This document shows, one piece after another, positions 31,768-46,170 of a DNA stretch of 64,000 bases. Source of the DNA: Diphasiastrum complanatum (lineage: Eukaryota; Streptophyta; Lycopodiopsida; Lycopodiales; Lycopodiaceae). The notes under the pieces are model-generated. The model saw only the letters and a program-made list of their open reading frames with translations. It was not told where the DNA came from and made no database searches. The stretch covers positions 49,835,083-49,899,082 of the forward strand of contig CM055100.1 in assembly GCA_029204225.1 (NCBI GenBank). Reading direction: 5' to 3'. A program made the position numbers and the translations under genes. The stretch's first letter is position 1, and each line of letters opens with the position of its first letter.

Positions 31768-34700
31768 CCTTAAACTGCCTCTATCCTTAGAAGCTCCTCA
31801 AAACAGGAAAGAATTACAGGAATGGTTCCTTTAACTTTCAATATTAACGAGGAAATCATTATTCTTAGTCTGACTTCCATATCAAACAAGTACTCAAAGA
31901 TAAACCTATTTTCAATCGTTAGTCTCTGTTCTGGAGTACAAACTATGGTTTGAAAAGTACACTAAGAGATATATTTTATCAACGGGGTTACACTCAACAC
32001 AAGTTAGTAATATCACCTTCATGTAAAACACTTGCATGAACCATTGAGTGAAATATTCCCTAACTTAGAAGATTAAAGTTAAAAAAAAATTATAATTACA
32101 GTCTGAAATTATCCACAAACTCTGGCAAACAATACATAAAAAACTTTTAAGTACAACTATCCTTAGAATCCAATTCTAAGATATGATAATTCATTCAACT
32201 AGAATCTCTAGGAGAATCATTAAGATATAGAATGATTAAAACTCAACTCTGAGTATCCCAGATACTCTTTTGAGTTAAATGCTCATGTTTCTAGCACCAA
32301 ATGCAAGAAAATAGCATTCATTCATCTTAATAGATTTGTCTGTCTCCTATGATAATTGGAAATCAAATTCAAATGAAGAACTGTACTCAAGTATCTGCAG
32401 ACCATAATCTGTAGTAGAATAGCATCCACTAAATAAATTAAATTCTCCACAAGTAAAATAACTTTTCTTGTGAGAATTTATGTGAGATCCACAAGCTCTC
32501 AATAAAATACTGGAGTAGAGAGATTCAAAACACTGATTCAAATTCTTACTCAATTAATAGATCGAAAATCAATCATCACACTAAAGAATCATCACAATTC
32601 TGTATAATCCTTTGACAATAATTAAGTGTCTAGTTATGATCCGTCAATCATAAATATTTAGATTCGTATGATTCGTCAATTATAATTTTCTGGAATTCAA
32701 AACCATACCTAATCATTTACAGGATACTGGAGTATATGTCCAACATAACTCATGAAAGGTAAGAATCATTCCAAAATCTTTCGACTAAGAAAATATTGGA
32801 TTTAGAAATATTCTTCAAACATGATTCTTTGACTGAAGTGCAAGATTTAAATTCTATAAACCACTGGTAATTAAAGACTGGACGCATACCAAAATGACAA
32901 TCATCTTCAACTACAAGAATTTTAGATTACAATCTAGAATCAAATCTAGATACCCAAAGCCTGAATATCAATTCAAATATTATTCTTGGATTCATTATGG
33001 TTTGTTATCCAATTGAGCGCTCTGGGATATAATCACTAGTGAGCTGAGTCTATTCCTTAACTAAGGAATACTCTACCCGAAAAATACTGTATATACAATG
33101 CACATAATCTAACTGATGAACCCAAATGATTCACTAATCATGCGTCTTACAAGCAAACAAAACTATCATTTCTTGGTGAATCCTCATCACACTGATTGTT
33201 TTACCAATTAATTTTACTCTGGAGTAATCAACTACTCAAGTTAATTGCCAATGATTCAAAAATCTCAAATGTCTAGGTGAAGAATTCAATTATACTAGTA
33301 TGACACCACATTTAGATCCTTACCCAAATCATTTATAAGTTAATCCATAAATCTTTCATACAAAGATTTGTTAACTCTGCAAGTATCTGTCAAAACAATA
33401 CTTGATCATATGTTCATGTTCACCGACTAGGTTAAGTGCACCAAATAACCCTAGTAACCAGGAATACACAGTAGATTCATACAAGATTAATCGTGCACAT
33501 ATGTGAATAGTCTCACTATGACCCAATACATAAACACAATCTTATCTGGCAAATTCCTCCAGAATCCACATATGTTACTCACATATCTCACTGAGATCTT
33601 GTAACTCAGTTACAAAATAATTTCTATTTCTCATGAGTAAATAACATATCCGAGAAGTCTCTGAGATGAATAACATTCAATCTCAACAGTTTTCCAAACC
33701 AACTTGCCTTCTAGTTACATAATTTCTTCCACTCAATCAATCCCTCACTGATCCTAGTACTAAAACTAAGATTAGGTTGACCCAATACAGAACTCTCAGA
33801 CTTAAATTCTGATCAAACTTACTTCTATTCCAATCAAAATGGAATTAGTAACCTTTGACCTTTTACTGTACTACTTATAGATAATGATTCAAATATCCAA
33901 CCTATTCTAGATCTAGATTGTCCACACAATCCCTAGAGAATCCCTCTTATTCAAAAAGTTCCAATTAGATATTTTACTCTGAATCTATCCGACATTCCTT
34001 TCAGATCCAATCTCATTTCTATACCCTAGCTGACTCTCTTCCGAAAACTATGCAACCACAAACTCCCAAATATTTAAAGAAATTATAAATTTTAATAAAG
34101 TTAACTAGAAAGATGATATATGAAAATATCCAAGTCCAAGAAAAGCAGTAATAAGTGCATTCCATTAAAGGATTCACTCTTTTACAAACATGACTTTTCC
34201 TTCAAATATTTTCAACGTGAGTGACAGAACTATCATTCCTCTTAAATCTATTTATGCAATAGAGATATTCGAGCTTTAAGACATTGAAACACTTTGACCT
34301 TAGAATTTATTTGAATTCCAAGTCTATTCACATAAGTAGTAATTTATATGACATAACAGTCTTTCACAAGAATAACTTCATGCCGAAAAGAATCATATAA
34401 ACCAGTCTGATGTCTTATATTCGAGAAATTACTAAGAAGTAAAGGATGAATCAAGAAAGTGAGAAATAGATTTGAGGGCCTCTGATTTTGTAAATAATGA
34501 GATACCACATTGAGATCTAGATTAAACCTCAAAATTTTTCAAAATACCCCACATTTGATCAAATGGTTTTATTTTTCCCATATCGCGACTAGGTACTAAA
34601 ACACACCATTGATTTTCAGATTTTTACAGTCCTAGAATTCCCTTTTCAAAATTATTGATGTCCCATACTATCAGCTTTTCCTTCCAAAAAATCCTTTACC

Positions 34701-35170
34701 GTCTTATCTGATATTCTAGAGATCCATTGATCATCTAGTTGTCCTATAATCACTATAGGATATTATCTCTTGTTCCCAAAACTGGAGAATCCATTTATTT
34801 GGATGATTGGCATGTCTATTAGATGGATACCACAAATCCACACCTGATCTTGTGATCTAAACAGAAGAATGAACATGGTTCAATATTACATTTTGATCCT
34901 TTCTGGTTAAAGATAAGCTTCGAATTCCCTTGGATCCAAGAGCATTAACTCTAGGGACAAGCTTCTATCAATTAACAAATCCAATGTAATCCATGTATCA
35001 GATTAACATCACAATTGACGTCTAAAACTACAGATAACTCAATGGTTACAAAGATATCAATTATGAAGTCAACTAAATGAATTTAATCTAGAAAATTAAT
35101 ATCCAGTATTAAGCAATTATTTATTGGGATTACCAAAATCCTAATTGCTGATGTCTACTCTTCTTCCCTC
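31768..35170. mobile_element. non-coding AT-rich insert in copia E (LARD-like?)
   Basis: About 3.4 kb of AT-rich DNA with no frame above about 70 codons and no pol motif on either strand. It lies between the two halves of the copia E integrase. With the LTR-like end at 31277-31767 it could be the internal part of a non-autonomous LTR element. A second GGAGGGAAGAA purine tract (minus strand) sits at 35161-35175, at the other junction. The type remains unproven. Confidence 0.4.
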
Positions 35171-35179
35171 CTTAGAATT

Positions 35180-36660
35180 TTGCTCTAGTGGCTTGTCCCT
35201 TTGGGAATCTTAATCTAGGTTGTTTGCCTAGTAGACACATCTCACAGACATGTCGAATATCAGTGGAGGCCGCATTAAAGTTTAAGTCCTTGACCATGCT
35301 ATTACGATGCATATACAAGATTGATCTCATGTTTAGATGTCCTAATCTTCGATGTCATAATTGGGCATTTGAAGTACTCACATTAGTGGAAAGTGCATAT
35401 TTGTGACTCAGAATGTACAAATTACCTTCTCTGTTTGCAAAGAGGATTTCTTTATTGTACTTGTCCAAAATGATACATTGTCTTGAATTGAACATGGCTC
35501 TACAACTTGATTAGTGAATTTGCTGACTGACAACAAATTTTTGGTCAGTTTGGGTACGTATAGTACATCCTTGAGCAAGATCAATTTGTCATTTGGAAGA
35601 TAAAGACGAATAGTTCCTTTGCCTTCAATCTGCAATGTACTTGAGTCATCGAAGTAGACATACTTTGAATTTGCTGGTGTGAGATCTTCCAATAAGGAAT
35701 CATATGAAGTCATGTGCTGAGAAGCACCAGAATCGAGATACCAATCCAATGCATCTCTTATGGGTACATCTTGTATCATTAGCAGTGTTGGGCCTTCGTG
35801 AGAGGTTCTAGCAGAATCAGATCCTCCATCCTGCTGCATCTTCTTCTTTGCTTCGTTAAGCTTGAGAACTTGACAATCCTTGATGTTGTGGTTGGTTCTC
35901 TTGCAGTACTTGCAGAAGAATCTGGTCTTAGGCTTTTGATGTTGTTGATTGTGCTATTGTGATTGCTGGTCTGAATCAGTTTGCTTAGCTTTTGTTTTCA
36001 TGTCTTTCGAAGATCTCTTCTTCGGAAGTTGTTGCTTATTCGAATAGAGAACGACTATCTTCGTACTCGATGTGGATAAGCTTTTCCTTCTTACTTCTTC
36101 CTGCAATAAACTTGATGTCACCTTTTGTAGAGACAGGTCAGAAGCATTGCTAAGTAGCAATACTAAATTATTATAAGAGGGAGGAAGACTATACAGAAGA
36201 GTCATGTTAGCATCTTTATCTGGCAAACCTACTACAGCTAACTGATTGAGTAGCTATTTGAATTCGTTTACATGATCAGTGATTGAAGTCCCTTCACTCA
36301 TCTTGAGCGATAGGAACTTCTTCCTCAAGAAGAGTCGAGTCAAAACATTTGTCGTTTCATATAGACCAGTAAGAATGTCCCATGCTTCTTTGGAGCTGGA
36401 ACAGTTAGCTATGTGAGCTATTTGTGAATCTTTCAGATTCAAAGATACAATGGCAAGAGCTTTGCCATCCTTAGCTTCCTAGGTGGTCATCATATCAGGT
36501 TCAGCTGGCTTGGCTATTGAACTATTGACGTATCCCCGGAGTCATTTTTTTGTGAGTATCATCTTCATCTTGAACTTCCACATGTGGAAGTCATCACCAA
36601 TAAACTTGTTGATCAAGCGGATTTATGAAGATGTTCCTTCCATGATGAATGATCTAAGTA
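35180..36660 (-). pseudogene. copia family E gag, protease and integrase zinc region
   Basis: Minus strand. Gag from about 36643 (MEGTSS...) with GKALAIVSLNLKDSQIAHI, SKEAWDILTGLYET and RRK.LSTSS. Nucleocapsid CKYCKRTNHNIKDC is an intact CCHC knuckle (about 35910). Protease DWYLDSGASQHMT (about 35740) has intact D-S-G. Integrase zinc region HRRLGHLNMRS...HVCEMCLLGKQPRLRF lies at 35180-35370. Only scattered stops and one frame change break it. Upstream are a primer site and LTR; downstream the non-coding insert. Confidence 0.9.
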
Positions 36661-36700
36661 TAATAAACAGTTTCGAATACTAAAAGTAGTTTGGAACGAA

Positions 36701-36714
36701 AGCTCTGATACCAC
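36701..36714 (-). other. primer binding site of copia family E
   Basis: TGGTATCAGAGCTTT on the minus strand, directly after the LTR end. Confidence 0.88.
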
Positions 36715-37683
36715 TCTATTGGGGTGCTCTCAAATAGATTTGGTGCGGAATAGAAAACACAACTCCAACATAGAGAAATTTACAGGATCTTTACCAAAAC
36801 TACAACATCAACACTGACTTAGATCGAATGGAGGAATGTCTTGGTAGGTGTCAATGACAACCATGAAGGGAGTGAATAATTAGGCATCTGAGACAACCAT
36901 GCTTTCTTCGAGATTAGACATTCTAAATTGAGTGAGTGTCAATAGAGAAAGAAAGTATTCAGAAAGCATTCGTAGTGCAATACACATAAGAAAATAGAGA
37001 ATCTGATTTAAGCAGTTGTGAATACAACAATCAGATCACAATCTTGTGCCCAAGAATGGTTCACAGTAATGGTGCACTGTGTGTGCAGTGATCTTAATTA
37101 GCTATTACAAATTAAATAACTATCTCTATTCCTTGAATGACTTTCACTCTCTCTAAGATCTCTGATCCTATGGAATCAGATAATTAAAACACAATGGAGT
37201 TTGCGTAGGAACTCTGATTCATTGTTCTCCACTTGCATGTGTTCATCACAAATTGTCTCATCATCATTTACGTGAGTTGCCATTATGTATTTATACATGG
37301 AGCAGTTACAATGACTGTATGGGCAACGAGTGTGAAACAGTGCAGTTACTGAAAAGTGCTAAAGTGAATGCTGATGTGGTCTATTTTGGACAGGGCAGTG
37401 TGGATGACATGGATCTCGAAATCAAAGACTTTGAGTTCATAGGTGATCGAAGAGAATGTAATCGAAGATCTCGAACTCAAAGATTTTGTCGTCGATCCCG
37501 TTTTTGCTCCAGTTAATTATTTTGCGCAGACATTCAACTTTAGAGAGTAAGACTACAAAGTTGTCATAGAGAGAGAGAGTGTGTGTACATTTACATAGTG
37601 TACTGGTGCTCAAGACGAACTTGAATGATTCGTGTTCTGATGAATTGAATTCTGGTGAGTCGGAATGATGCTTAATTCCAACA
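36715..37683 (-). repeat. 5' LTR of copia family E
   Basis: About 970 bases, minus-strand TGTTGGAATTAAGC to the primer site. A short (GA)n lies at 37569-37580. No second copy was found in the window. Confidence 0.75.
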
Positions 37684-38100
37684 CATACTACCTTAATCCA
37701 GATTGCAATCTATTTATTAAGAATTCTTGTAATTATAATGCTACCATGTATAAATATTCAATAAAAAATTAATGAATAGATGATGAATCAATCAAACATT
37801 TAATTAGAGCATAATTATTTGACCTTCATCTCTATTTCCAGAGTATTGTTTCAAGAAGATCACACATCTATATAAATTCAGACTGTATATAGACTTTTGA
37901 CTTAATCAATCTATTTTTAGGGAACAGAGTCGTGCTTGTGTCGTGTCGATTGTTTTACTTTTTGTTTTGTTTGAATTGTTACATGCAGATTACACAATTT
38001 GTAGATTGAATTATTCTTGTGATTGATAATTAATGTTGATTGTAATGGTCTAGCTATGGCTTGCTTGCTCTGTTTGATCTATTCCCATTTTCTCATCTTA
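37684..38100 (+). repeat. LTR fragment of copia family F (plus)
   Basis: Reverse-complement match to 27750-28180, strongest from 37725 to 38060. It directly abuts the start of the copia E LTR, which suggests that E inserted next to or into an F element. Confidence 0.75.
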
Positions 38101-38820
38101 TTGAATTTGTGCATGTCTATAGAATCGATTGTATCGATACTTACGACTTCGTCAAATCCGATAGATGTAGATTCACTATATATGATACTAACACAAAATT
38201 GAATTTCATAGCCTATAGCACCTCCCAGAAGATCAACAAGAATTCGAACTCAGCCTGTTCAATTTATTAATGAGTTTGCTCACTATTTTGCACAAGAGCC
38301 AACCACCGTCCTAGTCACAGCTATTTTTCCTAACATTTGCACAAATGAAAGTAATCTTATTGTCCCATAAAATGAACCCAATGTACTCTCAAATTAGTAT
38401 TTACATGACAATAAAAGATGTACTAAGGCTTATAATATGAAAGTATAGTTTCATTAGCAATGGTCATGTCCCATAAGATATCTTGACACATGTACATGTG
38501 CTATGTAGGGTTACATTAGGTGTACCATGTGGGTCCACACTTGATTTAATCTGCACCCTTGAATTTGCCATGTCATATGGCCAATCCATCTCAATTGTCA
38601 ATCTTTTATTCATACATTTGTCATTATTAACACTAATTACAATTAGTGAAGAGACTCTTTTTGAGTTCAAAAAGGGCCCTAACTAAAATACTCTTTTGCA
38701 GCCCTTGGTGAAACATTCAATGAAATGAAATTCATAGTCTTGGATTTTTTTAGTAAACATTTTTAGTCATAACTCTTGTTTCACCATTAAGTCATGCTCC
38801 ATCATTGTTTTGTGCATGGT
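38101..38820. other. unassigned stretch
   Basis: No motif or repeat family recognised on either strand. Confidence 0.4.
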
Positions 38821-38825
38821 TTATG

Positions 38826-38970
38826 TGGGGGGAGGCGTGAAGGTAGAAGTCGTAGAGGTGGATGTGGGTAGAAGTCGTAGAGGTGGATGTGGAGGCGTGA
38901 AGGTAGAAATCGTAGAGGTAGAAGTCGTAGAGGTGTGAAGGTAGAAGTCGTAGAGGTGGATGTGGGGGTG
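38826..38970. repeat. minisatellite of GTAGAAGTCGTAGAGGTGGA units
   Basis: GTAGAAGTCGTAGAGGTG followed by GATGTGG or GTGAAG is repeated about five times in a 25-base register with variants. It produces the repetitive LRLLP/TSTTST frames on the minus strand, which are not genes. Confidence 0.9.
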
Positions 38971-38989
38971 GTTCTTTGCAAACCGGATA

Positions 38990-39290
38990 CGCATTTGACA
39001 TAACACAAACTTCAAAATTGTTTCTACCTAGTGAGCCTATAGAAAAATAGCCATGAAAATACAAAGAGTGATCGTCTGTCAAGAGAATCCATGATGGAAT
39101 GTTTCCATGAACTCCAATCATGTCATGGCTAGTGGGAAGATCATTTAATATTACATTCACTAACCATGCACAATCCATGCCATTTCTTCTGCATCCCCTT
39201 GAAATATTTCACTTGAAAAACCCTCTAATTGCTTGAAATTCATGAATATTTGTCTTGCTCTTTTTAAATTGAGCTATTGAGCGATATATA
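38990..39290 (-). pseudogene. candidate exon(s) of a host gene
   Basis: Minus strand. One frame reads KRARQIFMNFKQLEGFSSEIFQGDAEE up to a possible GTTAGT donor at 39167. An overlapping frame reads on as WLVNVILNDLPTSHDMIGVHGN and LYFHGYFSIGSLGRNNFEVCV to about 38990. Both look like protein rather than noise, and they lie 300 bases downstream of the better exon at 39588-39949. Which frame and which splice sites are used I cannot decide. No family recognised. Confidence 0.3.
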
Positions 39291-39587
39291 ATTACAAATC
39301 AATATCTCCGACTCCAAAATAGGATGTGAATGCCATTATTATGGGACGATAGAATCCAAAGACAAGTATACAACATCAAAAATCTATTTATTTATCTTAC
39401 TGTCTCATGCAGTCATGCCAACAAGTCAAGCATTTTAATATTGTCCTCTTCACCAACAGCTAATAAGTGAATCAACACCACAACGCAATTAGAGCTCATG
39501 AACTAAAGAAAAACATGCTACTACTAAAAGCCATTCAAATGCAAAGTTCAAGAAGTGTGCTAAACAAGCACAAATGTAAAGACTTAC

Positions 39588-39949
39588 CAAGATATATCAT
39601 CTTCTCTTTTTCGGTCTGCCAACTTGTCTTTTTTTCTATTTCTTGAGGCACATTCTCCACTAGCTCTTGTTGCATGTTGGTTGCTTTTCTGTTATCATCA
39701 AAAGAGGAGCTTTTTTGAACTAGTGTACTACTCTCATTCTTATGCATAGATTGTTTTCCTCATCCAACCATCAACCTCCCACCATCCAACCACCATGGGC
39801 AATTTTTTTCTTTCCAATCACTCCATTTCACTTTGTCTTTAAGCATGTACTTTGAAAAAATGCTGGCATTACCTTCCAAAGATAGCCAAGCCTTTCTTAT
39901 AGGAGGTAGAGATTTCATTAGACCATTGCTCTGTAGATACTTCAAATAC
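39588..39949 (-). pseudogene. candidate internal exon of a host gene, one stop
   Basis: Minus strand, 362 bases, bounded by a good acceptor (TTGCATGTTTGTAG before 39949) and a strong GTAAGT donor (39587-39581). The frame reads YLKYLQSNGLMKSLPP, IRKAWLSLEGNASIFSKYML, KVKWSDWKEKNCPWW, then a TGA near 39746, then continues in the same frame with KNESSTLVQKSSSFDDN and ENVPQEIEKKTSWQTEKEK. The lysine/glutamate-rich second half looks like real coding. The one stop suggests a relic or a sequence error. Function unknown. Confidence 0.4.
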
Positions 39950-40004
39950 CTACAAACATGCAATTAAAATAGCATCCACATACCATATTAATGAGTCTGG
40001 ACAA

Positions 40005-41229
<1,225 letters not shown>

Positions 41230-41439
41230 CTCCGCATCCAGTAAATGAGCAAAATGTACGACAAAACCATTGTCATCAACAATCGTAGAAGCAAACTGCA
41301 ACGATGCATCTAGCATGATTTCATCAACCAAATTCCATGGATGACACCAGAAAAACCACTTGGCATAAAGTCGGTCGGTAGGTCAAGGAAGACCATATCT
41401 ACACTATACTGCACCGCTTTACCTCTTCTTTTTCTTGGC

Positions 41440-42420
41440 CTTGTGCATATGGTCTTTATGCTAGTGATATTGTCATTTTACTCATTTATGTTGATGATAG
41501 TATCATAAGTGGAAGTAGTATCAATTTAGTTGAAGAAACTAAAGTTGCACTTGGAGGAGAATTCAAGATGCAAGATCTTGGAAAACTTCATTACATTTTA
41601 GGCTTAGAGATTGACATGCATGATGATAAAGCTTTTATTTGTCAATCCAAGTATGCTCTTTCAATGTTGAAGAAATTTAATATGTTAGATTGTAAGAGTA
41701 TTGATACTCCAATGGGGCAAAATGTGAAAGATCCTAATAAAGGTGATGAAAGATCCTAATACAGGTGATGAAAGATCCTTCATGGACATCATACTTTTTA
41801 GGAGTATTATAGGCTCCTTAATTTGGCTTACTATAACTAGACCTGATATCAGTTTTAGTGTTCATAAGTTAAGCCAAGTAAAATCCTACAATTCATCATT
41901 GGAAAATGGCCAAAAGAGTACTTAGATACATATTTTCATCCTATGATTATGGTCTATTATACAAGAGTGAAGACCTTTCTATGGTTGGATATTCTGACTC
42001 GAATTTTGCAAGTGATAAAATGGATCGGAAGTCTACAAGTGCTTATGTGCTTTATCTTGGAGGAAATCTAATAGCTTGGCTTTCCAAAAAGCAAGATACC
42101 ATATCTCTTTCATCTTGTGAAGCTGAATACAAAACACTTACTACTACAACAAAGGAAGTACTTTGGATCAAGAGGTTGCTTTTGGAACTAAAGACTATCA
42201 AAGAAGATGATATACCATTGATCATGTGTGATGATATTTTAGCACAAGCCCTTGCCAACAACCCGATATTCCATGCAAGGAGCAAACACATCAAAGTTGC
42301 ACATCACTTTGTGTTAGAGAAACTCATTGGAGTGGAAATCTATTTGGAGCACATCAACACATCATCATGTATTGCAGATTTGCTTACAAACGTTTGAGCA
42401 AGAATTCTTTTATCAAGCAT
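41440..42420 (+). pseudogene. Ty1/copia family D reverse transcriptase C-terminus and RNase H
   Basis: Plus strand: SDIVILLIYVDDSIISG (41460-41515, YVDD intact), MQDLGKLHYILGLEI, FICQSKYALSMLKKF. Then a duplication of about 20 bases (GGTGATGAAAGATCCTAAT) at 41731-41768 shifts the frame. It continues LIWLTITRPDISFSVHKLSQ, YSDSNFASDKMDRKSTSAY, WLSKKQDTISLSSCEAEYK, ILAQALANNPIFHARSKHI and SCIADLLT, with a second frame change near 41910. It follows the C-terminal half of pol and stops at 42397. Related to, but distinct from, family A. Confidence 0.9.
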
Positions 42421-42475
42421 AGAGCCAATCTTGGATTAATTCTGAGATCCATATTCATGTCGACATAGATTAATT

Positions 42476-42486
42476 TTAAGGAGGAA
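42476..42486 (+). other. polypurine tract of family D
   Basis: TTTAAGGAGGAA directly before the LTR start TGTTGAAAATGG at 42487. Confidence 0.85.
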
Positions 42487-43250
<764 letters not shown>

Positions 43251-44235
43251 ATGCTAGATTGTGGTTTAGTCATAAATTCTTGAACTAGATCTTGATACTC
43301 AGTCTAGAATCAGGTTATGTGCTAAACACAAAGCTTAATAAAGATCATTCACAATTGGAATCAGCATTCCACACGTGTGAAACTTCTAGATTTCAACAAT
43401 GAGCATATATGAGCAGGCCACTTACACATGTGAAGATTTTCAATGGTGACACAATTTTCTTGCCTGCAAGTACATGTATTACATTCTCTTACATGTGCTT
43501 GGGGTAGACATAAATTACAATATGTGTATTCACCAAGCTCAATTTGAGAAAAAGATTTATTGTGCATGCTTATTGTACACATGGCTTTGGATGTTGTTGA
43601 CTTAAACGTTGAGCAAAAAGAGATTTGTGTTAGATTATTTTACATAATTCCATGACATCAAGACACTACTATATGATATTGTTATTTTTTTTAGCATTAT
43701 GGATGCAATAGCCTTGTTTGTTACACATATTTATCATATGACATACTTAGAATTTAGAAAGTCATTGAGACTCATTTGGAATGAAGAAATGTTTTTGAAA
43801 CAACCACTACAACATAACAAAATGTCACAAGGATCACTCTTTTGTGTATTTTAATGCATTGCTACATTAAAAAATTTGGAAAAAAAATAAAATTTACACA
43901 CCTCACAAGCTCAATCACATTTTTGAAAAAGCTCGCCCAGCCAAGCTTGCTCAAACTTTGCACTCCTCCCCATGCATGCATCTAAGGGTCACTCCAAATT
44001 CAAATTACCCTTTACCCACACACATAGTGTTTTGAAGGGTAGGTACATACTTTCATGGTGAAAGGTGTTAAACAAAAGGAACTTTCACTATCAAGGATTT
44101 CACTAAATTTGAAGGGCACTCTAAGGATTTTTTAAATTATCAAACTTTCCATGGGAAAGGTTGAAATAAAAATGCATTTCTATGAAGGAAAAATCAGCTA
44201 TGAAGGGCTTGGAAGGCTTCAAAGCGCAGGCCTGA
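43251..44235. other. unassigned stretch
   Basis: AT-rich, no frame or repeat end recognised. One CACACGTGTG word at 43372 recalls the family A LTR, but nothing else there matches. Confidence 0.4.
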
Positions 44236-44508
44236 GTTAGGATTAAAGTAGAATCATTGTGTTACTGTACTGTGGATCCTATCAGTGGATAAGGATCAGT
44301 TGGCCTCGCCACGAGGTGAGTCGATGGCACACGCATCCCGTCAACGGCAACCTGGGCCATGCATGGGTTGCCTGAGTGAAGAACTATATGTAGAGTGTAT
44401 TTTCATTTTGAGAAATATAGTTGCTACATGAGCTGGGTGTGGAGAGCATTTTCTATCTGTGTTACTGTGTAACATGATCTGTGTTCCCGTTCGAAGCAAA
44501 TTCTAAGT
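44236..44508 (+). repeat. 5' LTR of family G
   Basis: GTTAGGATTAAAG...AATTCTAAGT, followed at once by the primer site. Short for a copia LTR. Confidence 0.88.
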
Positions 44509-44520
44509 TGGTATCAGAGC
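44509..44520 (+). other. primer binding site of family G
   Basis: TGGTATCAGAGC, perfect tRNA-Met type primer site. Confidence 0.92.
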
Positions 44521-45770
44521 TGTATAGGGAATATACACAGTACAGTGTCGTCGTTGAAGAGAGCTTCGGGAGAAGAGCAGTCTTCTGAGAGTTCGGGGTT
44601 TACGGCGGGTTGGAGACAGAAAGTGAAGCACTGGTGCATAGCTTCTAACATACAAAAGCCTGTTAAGCTTGAGACTATGTGAGGTTTTTGTGACAGGACT
44701 TGTCAGTTGAATCTAAAGAGTGGAATTCTGAAAATTCTGTAAAGAGACTGCTTGGCATTTGCAGTGGGTGTGCTTTTAAATGGACACCAATTTGCAAAGC
44801 AATTGAAGCAGTGGATTTCCAGGAGTAGGGCGATCTCAGAGCAAGAGACCTTGCATGTTGAAAAACTGTACAAAGGCTGCTAAGTGCCAAGAAGGTAGCA
44901 GAAACCCTGGCCTAGGGGTTTGTGGCAAAAAGCAATGGTTCTTGAGCTGTAGGAAAATATTTTGCAAGCAGTAAAAGGCTGCAGTTAGGCACCCTAGCAG
45001 TGGGAGCTAGCAGTAAGGAGGCCATAGAGGGCCGCGTGCAGGAGAGGGCACAGTGAATTTGGAGCAGGGCAGCCAACCTCCATAGCCAAAGGAGAGAAAG
45101 CTCGTGGAAGAGCTCGTGGAGGAGTTCGGGCACCCAGTTGAGGCAAGAGCTTAGCGTCATTTGGTTTCTAGCAGTTACAGGATGAGCCATCGATGCACAG
45201 GAAAAGGCAAGACCTTCGAATTTGAACACGCCTCGATCAACGGTGGAAATCGCTTTCAATGTGGGCCATCGGATTGAGAAGAGTCATTGGATCTGTTGAG
45301 ACCATTTGAACTTCAATGGAAGGGGCCTGAAGTGCAATTCACATTGCAACTTCATTACAAAATTTCAGTTTGAAGTGAGAGTTGGGTCCAAATTCACTGA
45401 AGTTTGAAGTCTCTTCAAACTAAAAAATAGTTCAAAAACACAAAGAGAGTAACCTCCAAACGAAGGGCACCCGGACTGTACATGCAAGTACGGTACCCCA
45501 AAACAGAGTGATTGCAGTGGAGAAAGTGTTCGGAATGCACCAAAAGTAATTTCGCCATTCCATTGGACATGTAGTTGGGAGTTGGTGACAAAGTGCATTT
45601 CGGAAGGCAACGCCAATTTGGCTTTCAATTTGGCGGAAAAGCAGTGGGTGGCCTGGTAAGGAGAAAATAGTAGATCATTATTTTCAACTTCTGACATCAC
45701 ATTTGGCCTCGGCATACGGTTTATAGCCTATGGTTGAAGTTTTAGGCAGTTTTGGGATGGCAAACATGGG
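44521..45770 (+). other. long non-coding leader of family G
   Basis: 1.25 kb between primer site and gag, rich in G and A, without a plus-strand frame. Minus frames of 70-116 codons here have no family features. It is unusually long for the leader of a small copia and may itself hold captured sequence. Confidence 0.5.
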
Positions 45771-45789
45771 AGAGTCTTGTTTGACTGAA

Positions 45790-46170
45790 AGTAGCAAATT
45801 GGACGGGATTTCCAATGCAATGTGAAAATTCAAAATGAAAAACATACTGATGGAGAAGGACGTGTGGGATGTCATCACAGGTGATGAGGGAAGACCGCCA
45901 AATGAAGCGGACATCAAAGTGTTCGATAAGAAGGTGAGGAAAGCTTTGACCTTCATCAACTTGTCAGTGAAGGATCACATCATTACCCACATTGGTGATG
46001 CTATTACACCCAGACATGCATGGGATGTGCTAAAGGAGCAGTTTGAGATGTCAAATCCATCAAGAATCATGTTTCGAAGACACAACCTGAAAGATATGAA
46101 GCAAATTATGCTCTCTTATCTAGCATTACTCAAAGCAAAAAACCTTCGACTTATGTTGAAGCGAAGGATG
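45790..46170 (+). pseudogene. copia family G gag fragment
   Basis: ESSKLDG..., KMKNILMEKDVWDVITGDE, VRKALTFINLSVKDHIITHIGDA and HAWDVLKEQFEMSNPSR follow the copia gag order. The frame has one early stop and is fused near 46130 to the start of reverse transcriptase, so the rest of gag, protease and integrase are absent. Confidence 0.85.

Noticed and set aside
44675-45715. Minus-strand frames of 71-116 codons in the copia G leader
   Set aside because: Antisense to the element, no family motif, no splice or start context.
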